Of a stretch of 64,000 nucleotides of DNA, positions 37,351 through 45,461 are shown one piece after another (position 1 is the stretch's first letter; every line of letters begins with the position of its first letter). Under the pieces are notes generated by a model. It saw only the letters and a program-made list of their open reading frames with translations, searched no databases and was not told where the DNA came from. This stretch comes from Flavobacterium sp. N3904 (lineage in GTDB: Bacteria > Bacteroidota > Bacteroidia > Flavobacteriales > Flavobacteriaceae). Both the position numbers and the translations under genes were made by a program. Where the stretch lies: positions 2,769,501 to 2,833,500 of the forward strand of contig NZ_CP110009.1 of assembly GCF_025947305.1 (NCBI RefSeq), written 5' to 3'.

Positions 37351-37749
37351 TTACCATAACTTTTTCTGTATTTGCCAATAATGTCCAAAAGGATCTTTGA
37401 ACATTCCTTGTCTATAACCATAATCGTGGTCTGTTGCAGGACTTATTTCTGTTGCTCCTGCCTGTATGGCTCTATCCATTACTTTATCTACATCTGGGAC
37501 AAATAAACCAATAACTGCAGTTAATCCATTTGTATGTATTGGTTCAAGCGCATTAAACCATTTCATTGTTTCGTGCAGGTGAAAAATGGCACCGTCGATT
37601 TCCAATTCAGCAACGTGGATGCTGCCGTCATCGTTGCGAAAACAAAAATGTTCTGTTGCCCCGAATTTTGTATAAAAATCAATGTTCATTGTCCCATTGG
37701 GAATATGCAGTTCGGGAGCAAAGTGTGTGGTATTGTCTTTTGTTGTCAT
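37351..37749 (-). CDS. VOC family protein (PhnB-like)
   Basis: The 132-residue protein has the tandem VOC modules: APELHIPNGTMNIDFYTKFGATEHFCF, then DGAIFHLHETMKW, GLFVPDVDKVMDRAIQAGAT and DHDYGYRQGMFKDPFGHYWQIQ. The last block resembles PhnB-type proteins. No substrate can be assigned. It is the most upstream gene of the minus-strand small-protein group. The 180 nt upstream hold its probable promoter and then a tandem array. Confidence 0.9.
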   Translation of the reverse strand: MTTKDNTTHFAPELHIPNGTMNIDFYTKFGATEHFCFRNDDGSIHVAELEIDGAIFHLHETMKWFNALEPIHTNGLTAVIGLFVPDVDKVMDRAIQAGATEISPATDHDYGYRQGMFKDPFGHYWQIQKKLW

Positions 37750-37929
37750 ACTGTTTTTGTTGTTATCTGTCTAAACATTGTAGGTAAGGTTCCTATTGCA
37801 AGGTTTTGCAAGTTTTGTAAACGAGTATTTGAGCTAAACGAAAATACGAATTAAAAAGTAAATTTCTATATATTTATACACTCACAGCAGATATTGTTTT
37901 GCTTTTATGACTTATTTGTATCTCTTTCT

Positions 37930-38244
37930 GCAGTGACAAGTTTTCTTTCCGCAGTTAGGAGTTTTCTCGTCGCAGTTGTGAGTTTTCTTTCCGCAGTTAC
38001 GAGTTTTCTCGTCGCAGTTGTGAGTTTTCTTTCCGCAGTTGCAAGTTTTCTCGTCGCAGTTACGAGTTTTCTTTTCGCAGTTACGAGTTTCCTCGTCGCA
38101 GTTGCGAGTTTTCTCGTCGCAGTTGCAAGTTTTCTTTCCGCAGTTACGAGTTTTCTCGTCGCAGTTGTGAGTTTTCTTTCCGCAGTTACGAGTTTTCTCG
38201 TCGCAGTTGCAAGTTTTCTTTCCGCAGTTGTGAGTTTTCTTTCT
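37930..38244. repeat. Fifteen-unit, 21-bp tandem array with embedded palindrome
   Basis: Fifteen consecutive 21-nt units begin GCAGT and contain AGTTTTCT. The unit ends alternate between TTCC and CGTC, giving a 42-bp higher-order period over most of the array (units 1-6 and 10-14). Many units contain ACGAGTTTTCTCGT, a 5-bp inverted repeat. The edges are degenerate (first unit GCAGTGACAAG, last ending TTTCT). An open frame through it would encode SFLxAVx heptads, but this follows from 21 being divisible by three and is not called a gene. Confidence 0.95.
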
Positions 38245-38348
38245 GAGATTTTCTTATACTTTCAGTATTTGCAATGATCTAGGATAGAATAAAATAGGAT
38301 TAAAAAACATTAATTCTACCAAAGTCCCATATCTTGCCAAAATGCTGG

Positions 38349-38975
38349 TTAGATACCATTTTTGTTGTTTCTAAATTCTTTGAATGAAAAATAGTTTATA
38401 AGAATTTGATTGCTCAAAAGCATATAGTAACCAAATTTAATTTGTGCAATTTCTTCCAGATATTCAGCCATATAGAATAGTATTAATGGAATAATTAACA
38501 AACAAAAATTGCTAATGCTAAGAATGAAAATAAGCTTGAACTTTTCTTTATATGATAGATATACTGAAAGTAAACACAATGCGATAACAATCGTAAAAGG
38601 TAAATAAATCATTTGTGATGCATCTTTGAGAAATTCACTTCCAAGTTCATAGCCATTTGATGTCATTTCTGATTTCCGCTTGTTAAATAAATTTATGGCA
38701 GTAAGCTTCTTTTCTCGTAACTCATCGAATGATAAATGATATTCCTTAATGGAATTTGAATCCTTTGCAAGGCTAACTTTTTCAACTGTTATTTTTTCAG
38801 GATGTGGACTATCTGATGTTGATACGGTAATTTGTGTGATTTCGGATAATGGGCCACCTTTTAAATACGGATTTTCAATAATATTTTTATCAGAACAAGT
38901 TTGAAAAAATGGAAAGAAGAGAATCAATAAACTAAATAAGGAAAGTCTTCTGATAATAGTACTTGCTGTGATCAT
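38349..38975 (-). CDS. Putative membrane protein, unknown family
   Basis: I do not recognise this 208-residue protein. It has an N-terminal hydrophobic segment (LSLFSLLILFFPFFQTCS), an outside or periplasmic-type stretch of about 90 residues, then three predicted membrane helices at about 118-195. A Cys at residue 27 follows the first hydrophobic stretch, but the sequence is a weak lipobox. The start codon and codon use look like a real gene. It stands alone between the 21-bp array and a divergent structured RNA element. Confidence 0.65.
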   Translation of the reverse strand: MITASTIIRRLSLFSLLILFFPFFQTCSDKNIIENPYLKGGPLSEITQITVSTSDSPHPEKITVEKVSLAKDSNSIKEYHLSFDELREKKLTAINLFNKRKSEMTSNGYELGSEFLKDASQMIYLPFTIVIALCLLSVYLSYKEKFKLIFILSISNFCLLIIPLILFYMAEYLEEIAQIKFGYYMLLSNQILINYFSFKEFRNNKNGI

Positions 38976-39167
38976 GAATTATATATTTTGATTCTTTTAA
39001 ATAGAATGTAACTTATTTATTGTTTTATAATACTTTATCACTGCATCTAATCTCGGTGAGTTTGCATTATGATTACAGTAAATGTATGTATTTAATTTTA
39101 ATGTTAAACTCGCGCTATTAATATTCACAATAAAGCATCATTCCAACTGAAAAAATGAATTTCTCTT

Positions 39168-39275
39168 TTAGCCCCGATAGCAGTGAAAATCCTCTCTCGT
39201 TTTTTTTACGAGAGAGATTGTAACGGATAGCGGGACAATCGTTGATGAAATAGCAAATACTTCTGCTCCCAAAAA
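39168..39275 (+). ncRNA. Structured RNA element, copy A (Flavo-1-like)
   Basis: TTAGCCCCGATAG starts at 39168. Then comes a hairpin (CTCTCTCGT 39192-39200 with ACGAGAGAG 39208-39216), AGCGGGA at 39229-39235, and GCTCCC followed by A residues at 39265-39274. The CCCG near the start can pair with CGGG of AGCGGGA. It lies in the 375-nt space upstream of the LLM gene, on the same strand. The pattern resembles the Flavo-1 RNA motif as I remember it. Confidence 0.65.
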
Positions 39276-39371
39276 TTAAACAGCAACCCCATAAATATTA
39301 TAATTGAATTAACAGCGTGGACTGAATACCTGCGGTCTTAATGCCTAAATTTGTGCAAACTTGAAATGAGT

Positions 39372-40397
39372 ATGAAAACTTCTATTCCGATCTCCTTATT
39401 AGAACTGGCGATAATTACGCAAGACAGCAATGCGAGCGAAACGATGCAAAAAACCAAAGAGTTGGCGCAACTTGCCGATGGGTTGGGGTACAAACGTTTC
39501 TGGCTGGCCGAACACCACAATATGGCACATGTGGCGAGTACGGCAACCGTTGTTTTGATTGGGTATGTAGCGAGCCAAACACAGCACATACGTGTTGGTT
39601 CGGGTGGAATTATGTTGCCCAATCATTCGCCTTTGATCATTGCCGAGCAGTTTGGGACATTGGGAATTTTGTATCCGGATCGAATTGATCTTGGTTTGGG
39701 AAGGGCTCCCGGCACCGATTCGCTAACGGCACAAGCTATTCGGACTGATTTTTTTGAGGAGTCACAACGATTCCCGAAGAATGTGTCGGCATTGCAGGAT
39801 TATTTTTCGGAAGCGAATGCAACGTCGAAAGTGCGTGCTTTTCCGGCGGAAGGGACCAATGTGCCGATTTGGATTTTGGGTTCGAGTATGGACAGCGCCA
39901 CGTTGGCAGCCACTTATGGATTGCCTTATGCTTTTGCGGGACATTTTGCACCAAGGCAAATGATTACTGCTTTTGAGTTTTATCGGGATAACTTTAAGCC
40001 ATCTCCCTATTTGGACAGGCCTAAAACAATGGCTTGCGTAAATGTGATTGCCGCTGATACAGATAATGAAGCCGAAGTTTTATCGACGAGTTTGTACCAG
40101 ATGTTCTTGAATTTGATTCAAAATACCCGAAAACCGTTGCAGCCTCCTGTAGATTCTCTAAGCGATCTTATGAATAATATGAGTGAAGAAGCTCGTTTTC
40201 ATGTTAATCAAATGACGGCGGGTTCCTTTATTGGCAGTAAGCAAACATTGACCGACGAATTGAAAAAATTCATTGAATATTCGCGGGTTGATGAGTTGAT
40301 GATTACCAGCCCAATCTTTGACCATCAGGATAAATTGAAGAGTTTGCGAATTGCAAAAGAGGTGATTGATGGGATAAATGAGCTTGATTTAGCTTAA
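39372..40397 (+). CDS. LLM class flavin-dependent oxidoreductase (luciferase-like)
   Basis: The 341-residue protein has the bacterial luciferase-like barrel: the start IPISLLELAIITQDSNASETM, the HHNM motif in FWLAEHHNMAHVAS, RVGSGGIMLPNHSPLIIAEQFG and DLGLGRAPGTDSLTAQAIR. It would use reduced FMN to oxidise an unknown substrate. ATGs at 39366 and 39372 are both possible; I chose the second because it directly precedes the conserved KTSIPISLLEL. TAAATTTG at 39346-39353 looks like a -7 element. A diverged copy of its last codons lies 55 nt downstream. Confidence 0.92.
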   Translation: MKTSIPISLLELAIITQDSNASETMQKTKELAQLADGLGYKRFWLAEHHNMAHVASTATVVLIGYVASQTQHIRVGSGGIMLPNHSPLIIAEQFGTLGILYPDRIDLGLGRAPGTDSLTAQAIRTDFFEESQRFPKNVSALQDYFSEANATSKVRAFPAEGTNVPIWILGSSMDSATLAATYGLPYAFAGHFAPRQMITAFEFYRDNFKPSPYLDRPKTMACVNVIAADTDNEAEVLSTSLYQMFLNLIQNTRKPLQPPVDSLSDLMNNMSEEARFHVNQMTAGSFIGSKQTLTDELKKFIEYSRVDELMITSPIFDHQDKLKSLRIAKEVIDGINELDLA

Positions 40398-40448
40398 TGT
40401 TGCTTAAAAAAAATAGCCACATATTACACAAATTTTCACAAATTAATT

Positions 40449-40525
40449 AGTTGATGATTGCCTGTCCAATCTTTTACCATCAGGATAAATTGAAGAGTTT
40501 ACGGATTGCTAAAGAGGTGATTGAT
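40449..40525 (+). pseudogene. Remnant of a second LLM oxidoreductase gene (3' part)
   Basis: These 77 nt align without gaps to 40294-40370 of the intact LLM gene, with 70 identical bases. In frame they read LMIACPIFYHQDKLKSLRIA against LMITSPIFDHQDKLKSLRIA. Three of the seven differences are silent (TTG/TTA, CGA/CGG, GCA/GCT). The fragment has no start and is preceded by a stop. It looks like the surviving tail of a paralogue or displaced allele. Confidence 0.85.
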
Positions 40526-40536
40526 TTGGTATTGAT

Positions 40537-40634
40537 ATAGCCCACGGTTTCAACCGCGGGCAACGTATATCTGAGAATTCTTTTTGAATCTAAATTTTCC
40601 TGGATTGTCTCCAACGGTTGAAACCGTTGGCTAT
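40537..40634. repeat. Inverted-repeat element with hairpin arms
   Basis: ATAGCCCACGGTTTCAACCG (from 40537) is nearly the reverse complement of CGGTTGAAACCGTTGGCTAT (to 40634). Each arm is also a hairpin by itself (CCAACGGTT/AACCGTTGG). The 45-nt middle is AT-rich with no frame. Size and structure suggest a MITE-like or palindromic repeat, without visible transposase. Confidence 0.75.
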
Positions 40635-40723
40635 GGTATAATTAAAAACATGACAAGTTTGAGGATAGTTGGAATGTTAAAAAATATTGTACCTTTTAAC
40701 AAGTTTGCAAACTGTAGTTTGTT

Positions 40724-41575
40724 TCATCCCTTAATGGGCTGTTTTTCTCTCTTTTTCTGTTCAGCTAAAATACTGTTTAAATGTGGTTTTGTTGTTTTTG
40801 CAATTTCATCGGCTGAAATATTTAGAGCTTTTGGGTTTTGAACCAGTTGCAGCCAGGGTTTTGGTGCATCAAAATCGTATTTGCCAAAAACTATTACGGG
40901 AGTACCTTTTACAAGTATGTTTTCATCATCTTTTAATATCCATTGATCGGCCCAGGTATAAAGGTATTTGGCGTCTTTTTCCTGAAGCCTTAAACAGGAA
41001 TGGGAAGCAGGATAACCGGGCAATTCATATTGATGCCAACCCACGCCCAACTTATTGGCGATATTGAAGTTCCAACGCAAATCCCACTCATCATTAAACG
41101 TGCTTGTTGTTTTTTCGGCTTTCCAATTAGTGAAGAAAAGTCCGGTAGGCGTAGGGTCTTTTTTTCGTCCCATATTGGTGGGGCCGGTGTAAATCAGATC
41201 ACCGTTTTCGTAAGCGGCAAATGTTTGTGTAGGATACGAAAAGAAGATAATTTTATTGATGTCTTTCAGATAGGGAACCTCTAGCGGAAATGAAAGATAA
41301 AACTCAATATCGCCTGTCAAATCTTTGGGTACAATGATAGAATCCATTTTTGGGATATTGGTTTTGTCGGTTCTATTAACGGCTAGAGCGATTCTGATTT
41401 GTGTGCTATCGATATTCTTTGCCAACCATTCTTTTGATTTTTCGAAATGAAATGAAATACTTTTTGGGTGTTTTCGAACGATTGTTTTTTTGGGTTCCAT
41501 AATCTCCTGATTCTGCTGTTTGCACGAACAGAAAAGGACAAGAAGGATTATCGATATGAGGGTTGTCTTTTGCAT
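40724..41575 (-). CDS. L,D-transpeptidase family lipoprotein
   Basis: The 283-residue protein has a lipoprotein signal (LLVLFCSCKQQ; lipid at Cys18) and a YkuD-type catalytic domain. The domain shows IIFFSYPTQTFAAYENGDL, then TPTGLFFTNWKA and the active site His181 ... SHSCLRLQ with His192 and nucleophile Cys194. The usual motif is SHGC; Ser replaces the Gly here. It should act on peptidoglycan in the periplasm, making 3-3 cross-links or attaching proteins. The C-terminal 60 residues are charged and helical. Confidence 0.88.
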   Translation of the reverse strand: MQKTTLISIILLVLFCSCKQQNQEIMEPKKTIVRKHPKSISFHFEKSKEWLAKNIDSTQIRIALAVNRTDKTNIPKMDSIIVPKDLTGDIEFYLSFPLEVPYLKDINKIIFFSYPTQTFAAYENGDLIYTGPTNMGRKKDPTPTGLFFTNWKAEKTTSTFNDEWDLRWNFNIANKLGVGWHQYELPGYPASHSCLRLQEKDAKYLYTWADQWILKDDENILVKGTPVIVFGKYDFDAPKPWLQLVQNPKALNISADEIAKTTKPHLNSILAEQKKREKQPIKG

Positions 41576-41721
41576 CGCAAATATATTTAGTGTAAAAATG
41601 AGAAATCTTGCAAAAGAGATTGTTATATAATAACGGAAAATAGTTGTGTTATTATTGTGTGAATTTTAATTTTTTGAACTCAATAGTTGTAGTTTTGCAT
41701 TTCAATTTTTTAAACAAATCG

Positions 41722-43476
41722 ATGAAAATTTTATATACCTACATAAAAGAACACAAACCACTATTGTTCTTAGCCTTGTTTCTGGCCGCCATTAACCAAT
41801 GTTTTTCTTTATGTGATTCCATTATAATTGGTAAGTTATTGAATGAATGCGGCGTTGGAGTTACCAATTTCAATCATAATTTTCCAAATTTCACTAAAGC
41901 GGTTTTGGGCTGGCTGGCGCTGTCTTTGGGAGCGGCAATGCTCTCCCGAATAGCCAAGAATTTTCAGGATTATTTTACCAACATCATCATTCAGCGTACG
42001 GGTGCAAAGATGTACACAGACGGGATTCAAAAAGCGTTGGAGTTGCCTTTTCAGGATTTTGAAGACCAGCGAAGCGGTGAAACATTGGGAAAACTTCAGA
42101 AAGTAAAAATAGATTGCGAAAAATTTATCACTTTGTCTATTTCATTGGTTTTCCAATCCCTAATTGGTATCACATTTGTGGTGATTTATGCTATTTCTAT
42201 CGACTGGCTGTTGGGACCTATCTTTTTAGCAACAGTCCCGGTTATCGCTTTTATCAGTTCTTTTTTGGGTAAAAAAATCAAAAAAGTTTCCAGAGAAATT
42301 TTGGGTGAAACCACTGCTTTGGCTGGTGCTACCACCGAATCATTACGTAATATAGAATTGGTAAAAAGTTTAGGTTTGACTGAACAAGAAGTGAACCGTT
42401 TGAACAGTACAACCATAAAAATATTAGGGCTAGAATTGAAGAAAGTACGTTTTATCCGTTCGCTGAGTTTTATTCAAGGAACAACGGTTCATTTTATGAG
42501 AACGGCCTTGGTTTTTGCATTATACATGTTCATTTTTAAAGGGATTATCAAGCCGGGAGATTTGATTACGTTAATGTTTTTCTCTTTCTTTTTGTTTAAT
42601 CCGTTGCAGGAATTGGGGAATGTAATAGCGACTTATAACGAAACAAAAGCTTCGATGGATAATTTTGGTGATTTGATGAACGCCAAAAGCGAAGAGAAAC
42701 CTTTATTTCCAAAAACAATTGGTTTTATCAATAATTTGAGGTTTTCAAATATTTCATTTAAGCACCAAACTGCCACTTCTTACGCTGTCAAAGACATTTC
42801 TTTTGAGGCCAAAGCGGGAGAAACTATTGCTTTTGTTGGACCATCGGGAAGCGGAAAAACGACTTTGGTCAAAATGTTGGTTGGATTGTACACTCCAGAG
42901 GAAGGTGCTATTTTTTACAATAATATAAACGCCAAAGAAATTGATTTAACCGAGTTGCGCCAACAATTGGGTTTTGTAACTCAAGATGCACAATTGTTTT
43001 CGGGAACGATAAAAGACAATTTACTGTTTGTAAAACCCAATGCAACCGATGAAGAAATCAATGATGTACTGCAAAAATCGGCTTGTCAGAATTTACTAGA
43101 ACGCGCCGAAAAAGGCTTGGACACGACTATTGGCGAAGGCGGTATCAAAGTATCTGGTGGGGAAAAACAACGATTATCTATCGCAAGAGCATTATTGAGA
43201 AATCCAAGATTACTGTTGTTTGACGAAGCTACATCTGCATTAGATTCTATCACCGAAGAAGAAATCACACAAACTATCCGAAGCATTTCATCCAAGCAGG
43301 ACCAGATTACTGTATTAATAGCCCACCGTTTGTCTACCATTATGCATGCTGACCGAATATATGTATTGGAGCAGGGAAATATTATAGAACAAGGAAGACA
43401 TCAAGATTTACTGGATGAAAAAGGTTTGTATTACGCTATGTGGAGACAACAAATAGGGGAGAGAAAAATAGTTTAA
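41722..43476 (+). CDS. ABC transporter, fused permease and ATPase
   Basis: The 584-residue half-transporter has an N-terminal six-helix membrane domain (about 15-310) and a C-terminal ATPase. Walker A is GPSGSGKTT (373-381), the Q-loop LGFVTQDAQLFSG, the signature VSGGEKQRLSIARALL, Walker B LLLFDEATSALD and the H-loop AHRLST. The order is that of MsbA/lipid or peptide exporters, presumably working as a homodimer; the cargo is unknown. The ATG at 41722 is chosen: TAGTTTTG at 41690-41697 looks like a -7 element, ruling out the earlier in-frame start at 41644. Confidence 0.93.
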   Translation: MKILYTYIKEHKPLLFLALFLAAINQCFSLCDSIIIGKLLNECGVGVTNFNHNFPNFTKAVLGWLALSLGAAMLSRIAKNFQDYFTNIIIQRTGAKMYTDGIQKALELPFQDFEDQRSGETLGKLQKVKIDCEKFITLSISLVFQSLIGITFVVIYAISIDWLLGPIFLATVPVIAFISSFLGKKIKKVSREILGETTALAGATTESLRNIELVKSLGLTEQEVNRLNSTTIKILGLELKKVRFIRSLSFIQGTTVHFMRTALVFALYMFIFKGIIKPGDLITLMFFSFFLFNPLQELGNVIATYNETKASMDNFGDLMNAKSEEKPLFPKTIGFINNLRFSNISFKHQTATSYAVKDISFEAKAGETIAFVGPSGSGKTTLVKMLVGLYTPEEGAIFYNNINAKEIDLTELRQQLGFVTQDAQLFSGTIKDNLLFVKPNATDEEINDVLQKSACQNLLERAEKGLDTTIGEGGIKVSGGEKQRLSIARALLRNPRLLLFDEATSALDSITEEEITQTIRSISSKQDQITVLIAHRLSTIMHADRIYVLEQGNIIEQGRHQDLLDEKGLYYAMWRQQIGERKIV

Positions 43477-43482
43477 GTCTCA

Positions 43483-43588
43483 GTTTTTGGAGCAGAAATA
43501 TTTGGTATTTTTGGCAGCATGGGTCCCGCTATTCGTTGCAATCTTCCGATGAAAAATCGGAAGGATTTCCACTTCTATCGGGGCTAAA
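43483..43588 (-). ncRNA. Structured RNA element, copy B (Flavo-1-like)
   Basis: Read on the minus strand it begins TTAGCCCCGATAGAAGTGG (from 43588). The hairpin arms are at 43563-43556 and 43550-43543 (CTTCCGAT/ATCGGAAG), followed by AGCGGGA (43530-43524) and GCTCC (43493-43489) with A residues. It ends 7 nt from the stop of the convergent ABC transporter gene. The hairpin stem shares no sequence with copy A. Confidence 0.65.
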
Positions 43589-43631
43589 AGCGAATATTTT
43601 GCATTTTTTCAGTCATCCCAAAGAAAAAAAA

Positions 43632-43680
43632 TAAAAGCCAAACCCAATAATTATTCGTTATTTGGTTTGGCTTTTATTTT
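43632..43680. terminator. Terminator between ABC transporter and 56-codon gene
   Basis: AAAAGCCAAACC and GGTTTGGCTTTT pair across an 18-nt loop and a T-rich tail follows. The hairpin overlaps the last codons of the small minus-strand gene at 43651. Confidence 0.75.
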
Positions 43681-43821
43681 TGCAATTTCCTCCAAGAGTT
43701 TCTCTGGAATTGGTCTGCATTGGCAATTCTTTTCGTGTTCCAAATGCCATTGAATTCTTTGTTCTAAAGTTGGGTTTTTGGGCATCTTGTTATTTAGATG
43801 CCATTCGCGATTGATGTTCAT
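43651..43821 (-). CDS. Small conserved-looking protein with H/C cluster (56 aa)
   Basis: A 56-codon frame runs from ATG at 43821 to TAA at 43651. The protein starts MNINREWHLNNKMPKNPTLE and contains WHLEHEKNCQCRPIP, with a spaced His-x2-His-x3-Cys-x-Cys group that could bind a metal. The PTLEQRIQWHLEH region looks like a small conserved protein I have seen in other Bacteroidota, without assigned function. It is too short for most length filters. The metal-binding idea is inference from spacing only. Confidence 0.7.
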   Translation of the reverse strand: MNINREWHLNNKMPKNPTLEQRIQWHLEHEKNCQCRPIPEKLLEEIAKIKAKPNNE

Positions 43822-43859
43822 ATCTATTTACTTTTGTATTGATAACTATGACTATCGGC

Positions 43860-44333
43860 TTATTTAAGACTGGTAAATTCATCTAGTTGTAGAGTAATAT
43901 TTTCAATTACTTCATTCATTTCATAACAATCATTTTTGAATATAAAACCTAGATTGTAATTTATATTTTCTTCCTGAATTTGATATTCAAAATTAAGTTT
44001 TGAAAATTCCTTAGTTTGAAACTTTTTGTACCATTGGTCAAATAGTCTTTTTCTATAATCTTGTTTCAAATCCATACTGTCGCAGACATAATGTAGTATT
44101 GAATTTGGATGGCTCTTGAAATAATTACAAATAATGGTTGTAATTGTAATTTCAATTTTAGCGTCTTTGTAAAATTTTTGATTACCCATTTCCCAAAAAT
44201 CTACAGAATATAAATTTTGAAAATAGGCATTGCCAAAATCCATTTTTCTGAAAGTTATAAAATAGTTTAGACCGTGTTTAGTCGTAAATGAAAAAAGAGG
44301 ATCAACGCCCTCTTTTAGAATATATTCATACAT
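43860..44333 (-). CDS. DUF6169-like protein
   Basis: The 157-residue protein starts YEYILKEGVDPLFSFTTKHG, then DFGNAYFQNLYSVDFWEMG, and has ITTIICNYFKSHPNSILHYVCDSMD and RKRLFDQWYKKF. This order fits DUF6169 as I remember it, a Bacteroidota family of unknown function. It follows a 40-codon gene by 12 nt on the same strand, making a small two-gene unit of toxin-antitoxin size. No nuclease or kinase motif is visible, so that role is only a guess. Confidence 0.65.
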   Translation of the reverse strand: MYEYILKEGVDPLFSFTTKHGLNYFITFRKMDFGNAYFQNLYSVDFWEMGNQKFYKDAKIEITITTIICNYFKSHPNSILHYVCDSMDLKQDYRKRLFDQWYKKFQTKEFSKLNFEYQIQEENINYNLGFIFKNDCYEMNEVIENITLQLDEFTSLK

Positions 44334-44345
44334 AAAGCTTCTACT

Positions 44346-44468
44346 TTACTTTGTCTTTTTTACTGTTTTTTCCATAACAACCTTACGGTACTCTTCTTTC
44401 AAAGTAACCATTTTTTTCAAAACAGCAGTTGTTTTTGAATTTGGTTTTAATGTGATTGTTTTTTCCAT
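44346..44468 (-). CDS. Small basic protein preceding DUF6169 (40 aa)
   Basis: A 40-codon frame runs from ATG at 44468 to TAA at 44346. The protein begins MEKTITLKPNSKTTAVLKKM and is helical and lysine-rich throughout (net strongly positive). A TATATTTG -7-like element lies about 20 nt upstream (44496-44489 on the minus strand). It precedes the DUF6169 gene by 12 nt. It could be a partner or leader peptide; no family is recognised. Confidence 0.55.
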   Translation of the reverse strand: MEKTITLKPNSKTTAVLKKMVTLKEEYRKVVMEKTVKKTK

Positions 44469-44591
44469 GATTATTTTAATTTAAAGTACAAATATAATAA
44501 ATGTTTTTATTATTTGTAAACTATTTTAATTCATTGTTTTATAATGGGTTATGAGCTAGTAATTGGCGCATATAAAATTATTCTGTTTCCC

Positions 44592-45461
44592 TTACTTTTT
44601 CCCTAACATCTTTTTGAATAGGTTTATAATTCCCAAAACAGCAAACCCAACTATAAGTCCTGTACTGAATTCTTTTACAATGGAAGGCAATTGGGGAAAT
44701 AAATGATGTAAAAAATCGATATTATGTACAAATATACCGCCAGCAACTAACAGCAAAGCAATTGTACCAATAACAGCTAAACTTTTGATGACTTTTGGTA
44801 GTGCTTGTACCAGAATATTACCAATAGTTTTGGATACACTGCGTTCTTTGGAGCTCAGTCCGATAAGTTTAAAACCCAGTTCATCCATTCTGACAATTAG
44901 GGCCACAATGCCATAAACCCCAACAGTTGCTAATATTGCAATTATGGAAACTACAACAATCTGTGATAGAATCGATTCGCCTATAACGGTGCCTAGCGCA
45001 ATGATTACAATTTCTACGGATAAAATAAAATCGGTTACTATGGCTGATTTTATTTTTTCTTTTTCAAAAGTCAAAATTTCTTCTTCAGTAAAAGTTTCCA
45101 TTGTGATTTCGGCTGTTGAATGGGAGTGTGGAAAGAAGTATTCGTATATTTTTTCGGCACCTTCATAGGCTAAGAAAAGTCCGCCAAGCACCAGAATTAT
45201 TATAATTGCCAAAGGAAAAAAAGCACTTAAAAGAAAGGCGATTGGCAAAATAATTAATTTGTTGATAAAAGAACCTTTTGCAATTGCCCATAATACGGGG
45301 AGTTCTCTCGAAGAAATAAATCCCGAAGCTTTTTCGGCATTTACGGCCAAATCATCGCCTAAAATGCCAGCTGTTTTTTTAGCAGCAATTTTGCTCATTA
45401 CGGCAACATCATCCATAATTGCTGCGATATCATCTAATAGTGCGAAAAAACCTGATGCCAT
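44592..45461 (-). CDS. DUF808 family membrane protein (YedI-like)
   Basis: The 289-residue protein starts with the highly conserved DUF808 block ASGFFALLDDIAAIMDDVAVMSKIAAKKTAGILGDDLAVNAEKASGF. It has about six membrane helices in the inner membrane. SRELPVLWAIAKGSFINK and AGGIFVHNIDFLHH are further landmarks. No function has been shown for the family that I know of. It is monocistronic, flanked upstream by a repeat-containing spacer. Confidence 0.93.
   Translation of the reverse strand: MASGFFALLDDIAAIMDDVAVMSKIAAKKTAGILGDDLAVNAEKASGFISSRELPVLWAIAKGSFINKLIILPIAFLLSAFFPLAIIIILVLGGLFLAYEGAEKIYEYFFPHSHSTAEITMETFTEEEILTFEKEKIKSAIVTDFILSVEIVIIALGTVIGESILSQIVVVSIIAILATVGVYGIVALIVRMDELGFKLIGLSSKERSVSKTIGNILVQALPKVIKSLAVIGTIALLLVAGGIFVHNIDFLHHLFPQLPSIVKEFSTGLIVGFAVLGIINLFKKMLGKK

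Noticed and set aside
37894..38277. A 127-residue frame of SFLxAVx heptads
   Set aside because: It is created by the 21-bp tandem array, whose period is divisible by three; there is no start context or non-repeat domain.
44592..45461. DUF808 protein as part of the DUF6169 unit
   Set aside because: A 120-nt gap with its own promoter-like box separates them and the families are unrelated.
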